Origin: Streptomyces sp. ALI-76-A
GTDB taxonomy: Bacteria; Actinomycetota; Actinomycetes; Streptomycetales; Streptomycetaceae
Assembly (NCBI RefSeq): GCF_030287445.1
Contig: NZ_JASVWB010000002.1
Location: 372,001-436,000 of the forward strand
DNA: 64,000 nt
Reading direction: 5' to 3'
Positions 53,540-62,413 of this stretch are shown here, in pieces; within the stretch, counting starts at the first letter, position 1; each line of letters begins with the position of its first letter. Made by a program: the position numbers and the translations under genes. The notes beneath the pieces were generated by a model that worked only from the letters and a program-made list of their open reading frames with translations, was not told where the DNA came from and ran no database searches.

Positions 53540-54283
53540 CTACGGGGCGATCTCGTCCAGGAGCTGGGGCCCGTTGTTGCGGACGTTGTTGACGGCCAAG
53601 GAGACGGGCTTGGCGTCCAGCTGACCGTCGGCGGGCTGGGTGAGGAGCGCGCGCAGGTCCTCGGGGTCCTGGTGGCGGGGGTCGAGCCAGGCGTCGTAAT
53701 GGTCGGGGGTGAGGGCGAGCGGCATGCGGGGGTGGACGCGTCCGGCTGCGTCGGTGGCTTCGGTGGTGAGGATGGTGCAGGTCATCAGCCAGGCGGCGGG
53801 GTCGTCGTCCCGGGTGACTTCGGGGTTGCGCCAGTACTCGTACAGGCCGGCGAGTGCCATGACCTGGTCGTCCTGGGGGTGGATGAAGTAGGGCTGCTTG
53901 CGGGCCTGGCCCGTGGCGGGGTCCTTGCCCGGCTGCCATTCGTAGAAGCCGTCGGCCGGCAGCAGGCAGCGGCGTTCGGCGAACGCGCGGCGGAACGCCG
54001 GCTTCTCGTGCACGGTCTCCACCCGGGCGTTGATCATCCGTGAGCCGATCTTGGTGTCTTTCGCCCAGGACGGCACCAGTCCCCAGCGCAGCGGCCGCAG
54101 TTGCCTCTCCGTGGGGGCGGCATCGTCCTTCTCGCGCGGGGTGCGCTCAAGGACGGCCCACACGTCGTCGGTCGGGGCGACGTTCCAGTTCGGTGCCAAC
54201 GCCTCGTCCGGACGCCAGTCGGTGACCTGGAAGAGCTGGACCATGTCTTTCGGGCTGCGAGTGGAGACGTAGCGACCGCACAT
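53540..54283 (-). CDS. SOS response-associated peptidase (SRAP/YedK family)
   Basis: A 247-residue SRAP protein. The catalytic Cys2 is at the start (MCGRYVSTRSP), followed by NWNVAPTDDVWAV, the asparagine in MINARVETVHEKPAF, the glutamate in LPADGFYEW and the histidine in AGRVHPRMPLAL. YedK/HMCES proteins form a covalent link with abasic sites in single-stranded DNA and so protect replication forks. Processing must leave Cys2 at the N-terminus, which fixes the start at 54283. It stands alone; 54284-54823 holds no recognisable gene. Confidence 0.92.
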   Translation of the reverse strand: MCGRYVSTRSPKDMVQLFQVTDWRPDEALAPNWNVAPTDDVWAVLERTPREKDDAAPTERQLRPLRWGLVPSWAKDTKIGSRMINARVETVHEKPAFRRAFAERRCLLPADGFYEWQPGKDPATGQARKQPYFIHPQDDQVMALAGLYEYWRNPEVTRDDDPAAWLMTCTILTTEATDAAGRVHPRMPLALTPDHYDAWLDPRHQDPEDLRALLTQPADGQLDAKPVSLAVNNVRNNGPQLLDEIAP

Positions 54284-54823
54284 ACGACCACTGTGCCACC
54301 AGTGACACAGTTGAGTCCGCCCCACCTGGCGCGTGTCCGGCGATCTGAGGGCCTGCTGGCGTTCGGCGGAACTGCTGCCCGCAACGACGCACGCCGACCG
54401 GCCATCCGTCGGCGCAGGCCGACAAGGAGGACGTCGAAGACCTCGGGCCGCTGGTCTGGGCGTTCTCGGGGTCTGCGGGCAAAGGCGATGGCATAGGCGG
54501 TCGCCGCGATCCACCGCAGCACGACCATCTCCTCGACCTGGACAACCCCGACCACGTCGACCTCGACAACCCGCCGCCTCGGCGCACCCCGCCACGTCAG
54601 CCTCGTCGACGACCTGCTCCCCGCACCATCGGGAGTGGCCCCCCAAGGCCGGGCGGTCCTCGGAATCCACGGTAACTACCGCCGGCTGGTGGAGAGATCT
54701 CGTGGAATGTCGGCCGCGAGGGCACCTCTGCGGCCATTTTCCCCTCTCTTGAGTCAGACAGTCTCCGACCCCACCTCGACCGGTGGGTTCTCGGGGACCC
54801 GACAGCCCAGGGGGAGACATACC

Positions 54824-56482
54824 TTGACCACGCACCACCACATACCAAGAGGTGTCCCGCGTCTCAGACTCGTCGGGGCCGCGCTGACCGCGCTCGTCCT
54901 CGCCGCGGCCGGGACGGCGACGCAGGCGATGGCCGCGCAGGACTCGACGGGGAAGCCGCAGACGTCGAAGACACCGCCGCCGCCCGTCCCGACCCTCACC
55001 TGGTCGGACTGCCAGGGCGGCTTCGAGTGCGCCGACGCCGACGTGCCGCTGGACTACCGGGAGCCGCAGGGCCGCACGATCACGCTCGCGGTGGTCCGCA
55101 AGAAGGCCGCCGACCCGGCCAAGCGCAAGGGCACGCTCTTCATGCAGCCCGGCGGACCCGGCAACTCCGGGGTGGACTTCGTCCGCAACAACCACGAGGA
55201 CCTCCCGGCCGCCCTCCGCGACTCCTTCGACGTCTTCGGCTACGACGTACGCGGTGTCGGGCGCAGTTCGGCGCTCACCTGCTTCGACGACGCCCGCTAC
55301 ACCAAGGCCGTCACCGACGCCAAGGGCGTCCCGGGCCCGGACGCCTTCGGCCCGGCGCTGCGCGAGGCCGCCGAGTTCAACCAGGCCTGCGTGGACAACT
55401 CCGGCGAGCTGCTGCCGTACGTCGGCACGGAGTACGTGGCCCGCGACATCGACCTGCTGCGCCAGGCCCTCGGCGAGGAGCAACTGACGTACTACGGGCG
55501 GTCGTTCGGCGCGTACATCGGAACCGTCTACGCCGCCATGTTCCCGAAGCGGGTGCGGGCCGTGACGCTCGACGGGGCGTACGACCCCGAGCGCTACGCC
55601 AACCACCCCTACGCCTACGACCGGACCCAGTACCTCGCGCTGGACGGCGCGATGAGCCGCTTCCTCGACTGGTGCGCAGCCGACCAGGCGACCTGCGGCT
55701 TCGGCGACGGTGACCCACGCGGGGCGTTCGAGAAGCTGAAGAGCGACCTCGACGCGAACCCCGTCACGACCGCGAGCGGCGGGAAGGCCAACGGCTACAC
55801 CCTGGTCTACCGGCTGATGTTCAACATCAACGAGGGCAAGGTCATCTGGCCCTCGCTCGGCGCGGCGCTGAAGAAGGCACAGCTGCGGGACAACACCTCC
55901 TTCCTGTTGCGGCCGCCGTCCCCGGCCAGCTTCGACTTCCTCGGTCCGAACGTGGTCGTCGAGTGCGTCGACAAGGACTACCCGAAGAGCCTGCGCACGT
56001 TGCAGCGGAACGTCACGGCCAACGCCAAGGCGGCGCCGCTGCTCGGCCCGGCCATGGCGTTCGGCCCGCCGACGTACGACCACCAGCACGCCACCGCGTG
56101 CGTCCAGTGGCCCGCCGAGAAGGTCAGCCGCTACGACGGCTCCTTCCGGGCCAGGGGCTCGGCGCCGATTCTGGTCCTCGGCACCACCGGTGACCCGGAC
56201 ACCCCGTACCGGGACGCGGTCGCTCTGTCCCGGCAGCTCGACAACGCCTCGCTGCTGACGTTCGACGCCGAGGGTCACACGACGTTCGGCCGCAGCGCCT
56301 GCGCCACCGACGCGGTCGTCAACTACCTCGTCGACCTGAAGGTCCCGTCCTCCGGCACGACCTGCGCGGACGAGACCCAGCCGCCGTCCTCCACCCCGAG
56401 GACGGCTCCGCCCGGCACGACCCTGGGCGAACTCCGCAACGGCGTGCAGGAGCGCGTGGAGCGCATCGGCTCCGTGGACTGA
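54824..56482 (+). CDS. Secreted alpha/beta hydrolase, tripeptidyl aminopeptidase (S33/TAP) type
   Basis: A 552-residue secreted peptidase. The signal peptide core is LVGAALTALVLAAAGTATQA with cleavage near AMAAQ. The mature part begins with the TLTWSDCQGGFECADADVPL segment common to Streptomyces tripeptidyl aminopeptidases. The nucleophile is in YYGRSFGAYIG, the acid in LGTTGDPDTPYRD, and the histidine in FDAEGHTTFGRSAC. TTG 54824 is chosen for the GGGGAG site 8 bp ahead and the basic n-region that follows. It ends at a strong hairpin. Confidence 0.88.
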   Translation: MTTHHHIPRGVPRLRLVGAALTALVLAAAGTATQAMAAQDSTGKPQTSKTPPPPVPTLTWSDCQGGFECADADVPLDYREPQGRTITLAVVRKKAADPAKRKGTLFMQPGGPGNSGVDFVRNNHEDLPAALRDSFDVFGYDVRGVGRSSALTCFDDARYTKAVTDAKGVPGPDAFGPALREAAEFNQACVDNSGELLPYVGTEYVARDIDLLRQALGEEQLTYYGRSFGAYIGTVYAAMFPKRVRAVTLDGAYDPERYANHPYAYDRTQYLALDGAMSRFLDWCAADQATCGFGDGDPRGAFEKLKSDLDANPVTTASGGKANGYTLVYRLMFNINEGKVIWPSLGAALKKAQLRDNTSFLLRPPSPASFDFLGPNVVVECVDKDYPKSLRTLQRNVTANAKAAPLLGPAMAFGPPTYDHQHATACVQWPAEKVSRYDGSFRARGSAPILVLGTTGDPDTPYRDAVALSRQLDNASLLTFDAEGHTTFGRSACATDAVVNYLVDLKVPSSGTTCADETQPPSSTPRTAPPGTTLGELRNGVQERVERIGSVD

Positions 56483-56525
56483 CCGGTCATGAGCTGACCG
56501 GCTCCGTGCACTGATCACCCCCCGG

Positions 56526-56568
56526 GACCCCGGGGTGCCCGCCCCGCCACGGCCGGCACCCCGGGGTC
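56526..56568 (+). terminator. Terminator after the secreted peptidase
   Basis: Perfect 14-bp inverted repeat GACCCCGGGGTGCC / GGCACCCCGGGGTC with a 15-nt loop, 44 bp beyond the stop. The stretch from here to 56833 holds nothing else recognisable. Confidence 0.7.
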
Positions 56569-56833
56569 GCGTGTGTCCGCTACCGGTCCTTCTCGTGGTC
56601 CAGGTCCCCGAACGAGAGCGCGCCCAGGTCTCCGTCGACGCCGTCCGGGGTCAGGAACACCAGGTCAGGAACACCAGCTCCAGCGGGTCGGCCGGCGGGT
56701 CGTGGCGGGGGTCGGTGAAGGACATCCGGGCCCAGCCGCACTCCCCCGCCCCCGGCGTACAACCTTCTGCCATACCGGGCTGTCTCCTCCGATAGCAGCG
56801 CTACAGCAGCGTTGCGTCATCAAGGGGGACGAC

Positions 56834-57406
56834 ATGCGACGAATCGGAGCCGTGTTGGCGGCACTCACGCTCGCCGGGACCACGCTCGGGACGGCGGCGG
56901 TCACCGCGAGCGCCGCGCCGTTCGGTGCCTCGCGGGCGGCCGCGGCCTGTCCGACGGGCTGGGGCAGTGGCACCAAGGGCAGCCCCGACAGCGGTGCCGT
57001 ACCGCTGGCGGACATCAGGACCGGTCGGCACGACTGCTTCGACCGCATCGTGTTCGACGTCCCCGGCGGTGGCGACCACATCGGCTACTTCGTCCGGTAC
57101 GTCGACCGTCTCCACCAGGCCGGCTCGGGCGACCCCATCCCGGTGAGCGGCGGGGCGATCCTCGAAGTCCGGGTCGCGGCGCCGAGCTACGACCCGGAGA
57201 CCGGCGCGGTCGCGTACCCCGGGGACGTGGGCGGTCCCCTGCCCGGCGTGAACCTCTCCGGCTACCGCACCTTCCGTGACACCCGGTTCGCCGGCAGTTT
57301 CGAGGGCGAGACCCAGATCGGGGTCGGCGTCCGGGCCCGGCTGCCGTTCCGGGTGATCCCGCTGCCCGACCGGCTGGTGGTCGACGTGGCCCACAGCTGG
57401 AACTAG
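56834..57406 (+). CDS. Secreted AMIN-like domain protein
   Basis: A 190-residue exported protein. The signal peptide is MRRIGAVLAALTLAGTTLGT with a run of Ala to about residue 38. The mature part has RTGRHDCFDRIVFDVPGGGD, then GYFVRYVDRLHQAGSGDPIP and a final LPDRLVVDVAHSWN, which match actinobacterial AMIN-like secreted and lipoproteins. These are thought to bind cell-envelope glycans; the exact role is unknown. ATG 56834 is preceded by AAGGGGGAC. It is a single gene followed closely by a transposase relic on the other strand. Confidence 0.75.
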   Translation: MRRIGAVLAALTLAGTTLGTAAVTASAAPFGASRAAAACPTGWGSGTKGSPDSGAVPLADIRTGRHDCFDRIVFDVPGGGDHIGYFVRYVDRLHQAGSGDPIPVSGGAILEVRVAAPSYDPETGAVAYPGDVGGPLPGVNLSGYRTFRDTRFAGSFEGETQIGVGVRARLPFRVIPLPDRLVVDVAHSWN

Positions 57407-57422
57407 GGTCCTCTCTCCCCGA

Positions 57423-57640
57423 TCACGACCGGAGCCGGATGAGCGGTGCCACGGCGGTGACGGTGCCCGGGCAGACGTATCCGCGCCTGTCATGGCGGGT
57501 GGCCACGGCTCTGAACAGCTTGAGCTTGTTGATCGCCCCCTCGACCGTGTTGCGCTTCTTGTAGCGGTCCTTGTCGAGACCAGATGGCCGTCCGCCGCGT
57601 GAACCACGCCGTGGACGGGCGGCCCTGTGGTCGTTCTTCT
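57423..57640 (-). pseudogene. IS5-type transposase, C-terminal remnant
   Basis: About 70 codons matching the end of an IS5-family transposase: RRGSRGGRPSGLDKDRYKKR, NTVEGAINKLKLFRAVATRH and DRRGYVCPGTVTAVAPLIRL. The catalytic DDE core upstream is missing. The frame continues in antisense of the next gene. No terminal inverted repeats were found. It lies directly against the stop of the imine-reductase-like gene. Confidence 0.75.
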
Positions 57641-57661
57641 CGCTGTCTCGCCGACCTGGAG

Positions 57662-58537
57662 CTATGCCTTGGCCGTCTTCATCAGCTCCACCAGGCTGGA
57701 GGCGCTGTCCGCCCCGTGTCCGGCGTCCATGCCGCGCCGGAACAGAGCGGCCACGGCGGCCGGCAGCGTGGTGTCGACGCCCGCGTCGGCGTTGGTGTGC
57801 AGCACGTGTTCGACGCTGGCCATGCCCATGGCCAGACGGTCCAGGTCGCCGCTGTGCTCGCCGGCGTCGATGCGCTCGGCGTAGAAGGAGAGAAAGGCCG
57901 GCATCCCGGTCATGGTCTCGGTGGCGTGCGGGAGGACGTCCGCTGCCGTGAGTCCGTTGGCGTCGGCGAGTGCGATGACCTGCCAGTAACTGAGCATGGA
58001 CGTCCAGAACATGACCATGCCCATCTGGTACAGGAGCGCGGCCAGGCCGGGATCCTCGCCCCGGTAGTCCGTGTCGGTCAGGACCTCGAGGGTGGATCGG
58101 TGCGCTTCGAAGACCTGGCGCGGCCCACTGTAGAAGGTGGACGAGCCCGGCTGTCCGATGCCGGGAGGCGAGGCGTTGACGCCACCGGTGAGGTGGACCC
58201 CGCCGTGCTCGGACACCCACCTTGCCCCGGCACGGGTCCTCTCCGGGGTGTCGGAGCTGAGGTTGACGAGCACGCGGCCGGCCAGGGCGTGGGACGCCGG
58301 CTCCAGCACGGCGTACATCGCGTCGTAGTCGGTAAGGCTCAGGACGACCAGCTCATTGGCGGTCAGGGCGTCTTCGGCACTCGTTGCGAGCACGGCACCG
58401 CGTGCGACGAGGGCATCGGCACGGGACGAGGTGCGGTTCCAGACGGTGACCGGGTGACCCTTGGCGAGTAAGGCGTGCACCATTGCCTGCCCCATGGGGC
58501 CAAGGCCGATGACGGTCACAGACTGCTTGCTGCTCAC
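57662..58537 (-). CDS. Imine reductase-like NAD(P)-dependent oxidoreductase, copy 2
   Basis: A 291-residue protein with the imine reductase pattern: TVIGLGPMGQAMVHALLAKG, the NADPH-selecting TVWNRTSSRADALVARGA, LVNLSSDTPERTRAGARWV and a helix GLAALLYQMGMVMFWTSML. The aligned catalytic position is Tyr, as in S-selective imine reductases. GTG 58537 has GGAGGT at 8 bp and is preferred over GTG 58552. It is divergent from a TetR regulator, with a 7-bp repeat array starting 19 bp upstream of the start codon. Confidence 0.83.
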   Translation of the reverse strand: MSSKQSVTVIGLGPMGQAMVHALLAKGHPVTVWNRTSSRADALVARGAVLATSAEDALTANELVVLSLTDYDAMYAVLEPASHALAGRVLVNLSSDTPERTRAGARWVSEHGGVHLTGGVNASPPGIGQPGSSTFYSGPRQVFEAHRSTLEVLTDTDYRGEDPGLAALLYQMGMVMFWTSMLSYWQVIALADANGLTAADVLPHATETMTGMPAFLSFYAERIDAGEHSGDLDRLAMGMASVEHVLHTNADAGVDTTLPAAVAALFRRGMDAGHGADSASSLVELMKTAKA

Positions 58538-58555
58538 TGGGGAGACCTCCACGGT

Positions 58556-58632
58556 ACGAGGGACGAGGAACGAGGGACGAGGAACGAGGAACGAGGAACG
58601 AGGAACGAGGAACGAGGAACGAGGAACGAGAG
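58556..58632. repeat. Tandem array of an ACGAGGA heptamer
   Basis: Ten head-to-tail 7-bp units (eight ACGAGGA, two ACGAGGG) plus an imperfect eleventh, ACGAGAG. It lies in the leader of the minus-strand imine-reductase-like gene, between its start codon and the TetR-type sites. Confidence 0.92.
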
Positions 58633-58633
58633 G

Positions 58634-58699
58634 ACTAAAACGAACGCTCTATCCAGAGCGTGAAGAGCAATGTAACACGGCTCTAAAACGAACGTTCTA
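58634..58699. promoter_or_regulatory. Two TetR-type operator repeats
   Basis: Sites at 58634-58651 (ACTAAAACGAACGCTCTA) and 58682-58699 (TCTAAAACGAACGTTCTA) differ at only two positions. Each is partly palindromic around AACGTT. They flank the shared promoter region of the TetR gene and the imine-reductase-like gene. Confidence 0.7.
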
Positions 58700-58716
58700 A
58701 CCAGTAGAGTGTGCAC

Positions 58717-59301
58717 ATGGGACAGGCCAGCACCCGGGACCGGATCGTCGTCGCCGCAGCGCGCCTCCTGCAGCGCCAGGGCTATGTCGGCACGGGCATC
58801 AAGCAGATCGCCAAGGAGGCGGAGGCCACACTGGGCTCCGTCTATCACTTCTTCCCGGGCGGCAAAGAGGCCGTTGCCGTCGCCGCCATCAAGTACAGCG
58901 GCCAGGAGTTCGCGGCGGTCCTCCGCGACGCGCTGGACAGCGAGGAGGACCCGGGCACGGGCGTTCAGGCCTGCGCCCGGCAGCTCGCCGAAGGACTGCG
59001 CGCGTCGGGCTGGACCGACGGCTGCCCGGTCACAGCAGCGGCGCTGGAGACCTTGGGGACCGACTCCGAGATCCAACAGGCATGTGCCGACGCACTGCGC
59101 AGCTGGGAGCAGACGGTCACCGACAAGCTGCTGCGCTCCGGCTTCCAGGCCCGCGACGCCCGGGAGTTGGCGACCACCATCATCAGCGCCCTGGAGGGCG
59201 CCGAAGTGACGGCACAGGTCAATCGCAGCGAGGAACCACTACGGGCGACGAGCCGACAACTGGCCCGCTTGATCGGTTCATACGGAGCATCCCGCTCGTG
59301 A
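58717..59301 (+). CDS. TetR family transcriptional regulator, LmrA/YxaF type
   Basis: A 194-residue TetR regulator. The HTH is TGIKQIAKEAEATLGSVYHF with FPGGKEAVAVAAI; the ligand domain, with GWTDGCPVTAAALETLGTDS, is typical of the LmrA/YxaF-like group. ATG 58717 is used; GTG 58711 is two codons upstream. A repeated AAAACGAACG site ends 18 bp before the start, which supports autoregulation and control of the divergent imine-reductase-like gene. Confidence 0.9.
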   Translation: MGQASTRDRIVVAAARLLQRQGYVGTGIKQIAKEAEATLGSVYHFFPGGKEAVAVAAIKYSGQEFAAVLRDALDSEEDPGTGVQACARQLAEGLRASGWTDGCPVTAAALETLGTDSEIQQACADALRSWEQTVTDKLLRSGFQARDARELATTIISALEGAEVTAQVNRSEEPLRATSRQLARLIGSYGASRS

Positions 59302-59401
59302 GGACCACTTGTGATCGGGGAGACAGGACTCAAGGAACACCGACACAGCACACACTTGAACCACCGCGACGTCCGTTCGGGACCTGCGCGCCACAAGACG
59401 A

Positions 59402-59640
59402 GGCTTGGCGTTCGCACACGAGGACACCCCCGCGCCGCTGAAGGACGCCTTCGCCGCCCTGCTGGAGACTCTCGGAGAGGTCGCCGACGACGGCGTCCAC
59501 CCGGCGCTGTTCACCGAGGTTTCCGGGCGGCTCTGCACGGGCTGGCGACCCTGACCCGGGCGGGACGGCTGCCGCCGAGGGACGCCGAGCGCAGGGTGGA
59601 CCTGCTGGTGGACCGGCTCACGGGAGGCGGACGTCTTTGA
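59402..59640 (+). pseudogene. TetR (WHG-type) regulator C-terminal remnant, frameshifted
   Basis: One frame reads LKDAFAALLETLGEVADDGV and HPALFTEV; after a single-base frame change near 59519 the next reads FRAALHGLATLTRAGRLPPR and DAERRVDLLVDRL. Together they form the end of a TetR ligand domain of the WHG kind. The HTH is absent. The following stretch to 60038 holds nothing recognisable. Confidence 0.6.
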
Positions 59641-60038
59641 ATCCTCCGGCGACGACCCCACGCATCGTCTGGTCGCCGGCCCGGCGTCGCGGGCGGACGC
59701 TCGAGCACCTGCGGCTGCCAGGGCCCGTACGGTGTCCCCCCGACCCGTACCTCGAAGAGCTCGCCATGGTGACGGTGCTGCCGACTTGTCCTGGGCGGTC
59801 CGCGGCGCACGTTCCGGAGGCCCGGTGGCCTCAGCCCGACCGGTCGGCGCCGGGCGTTCCTGGGACGTGATGCACAGGGACCGCGGTGATGCGCGCACAG
59901 CGCTACGTGCTCCCTCGGCCGCCGCAGCAATGCGCCGGCCGGGAAGCCTGCGATCGGCCGGACACGTTGGCTCCCCTTGACCAAGGCCCGCCACCTTGAA
60001 GCGAGTCACGCGCCGCCCATGGGAGGAACCGCGAGCAC

Positions 60039-60221
60039 ATGCGTCAGTTCATCTTCTTCGTCGAATTCCTGGCGGCGATTGTCTTTCTGTTGACGTTGGT
60101 GTCGACATGCACGGCCCCGGCGTCTCCTCCTGCCAACCCCTACTTCCCCCACCAGGCGCCTGCGCCTCCACCGCCCCCTCCGCCATGCTGCGACGCCGCC
60201 GGTTGCTGGTGTCCGCCCTGA
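60039..60221 (+). CDS. Possible small membrane-anchored Pro-rich peptide
   Basis: A 60-residue frame with one hydrophobic segment at the start (FIFFVEFLAAIVFLLTLVST) and then a Pro/Cys-rich tail (PPPPPPPCCDAAGCWCPP). A GGGAGG site lies somewhat far upstream (about 12 bp). The hydrophobic segment is not a shadow of a gene on the other strand, but there is no family match, and the tail could be random GC-rich sequence. Weak call. Confidence 0.3.
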   Translation: MRQFIFFVEFLAAIVFLLTLVSTCTAPASPPANPYFPHQAPAPPPPPPPCCDAAGCWCPP

Positions 60222-60421
60222 CGCAGAGATGGGCTGAGCAGGGTGGCTTGTCGCCGACCACCGAGCAGCCGCAGTTGCCGCGCACGCAGGCTCCCCGGCC
60301 GACGCCGGGGAGCCTTGAGGAAACCTCACGGAGTCCCAACAGGGCCTTTCCGGCAGATCGGGCCTCGGACGCGGTGGTCTGGCAGGCTACCTGCGGCATT
60401 GTCGTCGGGTGAGGGAGGAAA

Positions 60422-61414
60422 ATGAGCGGCATGGCCATGATCAACGACATTCCTGTCCGCGGTATGCAGCACTGTGAGACAACGACACTGAGCGTGCTGT
60501 TGCGGCATGAGGGACTTGACTTGTCCGAACCCATGCTGTTCGGGCTCGGCTCCGGGCTGTCCTTCATCTACTGGGACAGCAAAGCCATGGGCTTCCCCTT
60601 CCTGGGAGGCCGGGTCAAACCGTTCGAACTCACCAGGAACCTGGCCGCCACACTCGGGCTTGAGTTGCTGGTCGGGGAGACCACTTCTCCACGCAAGGCA
60701 TGGCAGAACGCGGCGGCACCCATCGACGCCGGTCGGCCGGTCGGCCTTCAACTCGACAGCTACCACCTCGACTACTTCAGCACCAAAGTGCACTTCGGCG
60801 GGCACATCGTGGCCATGTACGGCTATGACGAACAGGCGGCCTACCTGGTGGACACCGACCAGCAAGGCGGAACCGTCTCGACCAGCCTCGCCAGTCTGGC
60901 CAGGGCCAGGGCCGAGCGCGGCCCCATGACCGCCAAGCACCGCTCCTTCACGATCACCGTGCCCAGCAGACCGGCGTCACCGCAGGACCGGATCATCCCC
61001 GCGATCAAGACGTGCGCCGACGCCTTCCTGAACCCGCCCATCGCGAACCTGGGCCACCGGGGCATCGAGAAGACCGCCAAGCAGGTGCCCAACTGGCTGC
61101 AACGCAGCGACAATCCGCGAGAGGACCTGCCACGGGCCGCCGTCCTCATGGAGAAGGCCGGCACCGGCGGCGCCCTGTTCCGCAATCTCTACCGGGCCTT
61201 CCTCGCCGAGTGTGCTCAGCTGATCGACAGCAGCCGCCTGCGCACTGGCCACAGCCTGTACGCCGAGGCCGCCGTCCTGTGGACGGAGGTGGCCGCACTT
61301 GTCGCGGCAACGGGCGAATCCGGCGACGTGAAGAACCTCATGCAGGCCGGCTCCATCCTCCACGAGCTCTCGCGTATCGAACGCGACGCGATGCAGGCAC
61401 TCAGCACCCTCTAG
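60422..61414 (+). CDS. BtrH N-terminal domain-containing protein
   Basis: A 330-residue protein. The first ~150 residues match the BtrH_N domain, a papain-like fold from butirosin biosynthesis: GMQHCETTTLSVLLRHEGLD with the candidate nucleophile Cys18, LFGLGSGLSFIYWDSK, and HFGGHIVAMYGYDEQAAYLV with the candidate His. The C-terminal half is helical (DUF4872-like). BtrH moves an acyl chain from a carrier protein to an aminoglycoside; relatives also occur outside such clusters. The RBS GGGAGG is strong. No carrier protein or sugar genes are nearby, and a broken cytidylyltransferase is convergent. Confidence 0.78.
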   Translation: MSGMAMINDIPVRGMQHCETTTLSVLLRHEGLDLSEPMLFGLGSGLSFIYWDSKAMGFPFLGGRVKPFELTRNLAATLGLELLVGETTSPRKAWQNAAAPIDAGRPVGLQLDSYHLDYFSTKVHFGGHIVAMYGYDEQAAYLVDTDQQGGTVSTSLASLARARAERGPMTAKHRSFTITVPSRPASPQDRIIPAIKTCADAFLNPPIANLGHRGIEKTAKQVPNWLQRSDNPREDLPRAAVLMEKAGTGGALFRNLYRAFLAECAQLIDSSRLRTGHSLYAEAAVLWTEVAALVAATGESGDVKNLMQAGSILHELSRIERDAMQALSTL

Positions 61415-61500
61415 GTCACCTTGAACTGGACGTGGCCGGGTCGTCCAACTCGGTGCTGGTGCCGGTCGGACCGCGTCTGACGAGCGGCATCACACGAAGA

Positions 61501-61943
61501 TCACGCGGAGACGCCTCGCGCCAGGCATCGTCGGATGAGGTCAGTGGTAGAGACACCCGCCGTGTACTCCACAAGCCGCAACTTCCCCACAGCGGCCACC
61601 GGCCCGAAGACCTCCTCGATGGCATCCGGCGAGATGTCGTCCCCGTGCACGACCACCGCGATGTCGTGATCGTCCAGGAACTCAGTCGTCACGCGCTCCG
61701 GAGCGTTCGGTATCCCTCATCGACGTAGCGGCATGCCTCGATCACCGTGACCCGCTCGGCCAGGGTCATGATGGGCCTTCGCTTGTACTCGGTCACGACC
61801 TCGTCCGAGAGTACGCCGACGATCAGCCGCTCTCCGAAGGTGCGCGCGGCCTTGAGGAGCGCCACGTGTCCCGGGTGGAAGAGATCTCCCACCATGTCGA
61901 CGTAGACATTCGTCCGATTACTCGTCGCGGAACGGTCGGCCAC
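61501..61943 (-). pseudogene. Glycerol-3-phosphate/ethanolamine-phosphate cytidylyltransferase-like gene, frameshifted
   Basis: The N-terminal part from GTG 61943 has VYVDMVGDLFHPGHVALLKA with the HxGH nucleotidyltransferase motif, and ends VIEACRYVDEG before a premature TGA. In the next frame the sequence continues IPNAPERVTTEFLDDHDIAV, VVHGDDISPDAIEEVFGPVA and VEYTAGVSTTDLIRRCL, which completes the family. A single missing base near 61713 explains the break. It could be a true mutation or a sequencing error. The reaction would be CTP plus an alcohol phosphate. Confidence 0.78.
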
Positions 61944-61970
61944 GGCAGTTTTTCTCCCTCTGCGTCGTCC

Positions 61971-62010
61971 GGTTGACCAACCCTGAAGTGAGCACTTCCA
62001 CCTGTCAACC
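61971..62010. promoter_or_regulatory. Nested palindromes upstream of the cytidylyltransferase gene
   Basis: Outer arms GGTTGAC / GTCAACC enclose inner arms GAAGTG / CACTTC around a 2-bp centre. They lie 28-67 bp ahead of the minus-strand start at 61943. Possible operator or transcript hairpin. Apart from this, 61944-62413 holds nothing recognisable. Confidence 0.45.
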
Positions 62011-62413
62011 ACGGCCTCGATGAGGTACTTCTCGTCAACGACCGACGCGTCTCACGCGTAGGGGTCGTCAGCGGCGTGGAGTGCATGCCACGGGGGGAAT
62101 CACCACGTCGTCGACCTCGAAGGCGCCCACCCGCAGCTCGTTCATTCCTGGCCGGCGTCTGGTCGGTGCGCCGTTCCGTCCGGCGTGTCGGACCTGCACA
62201 TCGCCCCGACAGCGGCCGTCCCGCCCGAGCCGCCGACTGATGTAATGGTCGAAGTGCCTTACACAGTGCCGCCATGTCGGTGGCGCGACTCGCGCACCCG
62301 TGGTCACGCCGTCGGACGACCGCTGTCCCGCGGCCACGAGCCGACTCCGGCGGAAACGCAGTGAACGCTAAGATCCGCCCAGCTGGGGCCGGCAGGGAAA
62401 GCGAGGGGCGGTC

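Noticed and set aside
54034..54555. Open frames in the gap between the SRAP gene and the secreted peptidase
   Set aside because: No ribosome binding site, no family pattern, and they overlap the SRAP gene in another frame.
57423..58220. A 265-codon minus-strand frame as a full transposase
   Set aside because: Only the last ~70 codons match an IS5-type transposase; the remainder is a shadow of the imine-reductase-like gene.
58556..58632. Possible CRISPR-like array
   Set aside because: The units are 7 bp, directly adjacent and without spacers, so this is a simple tandem repeat.
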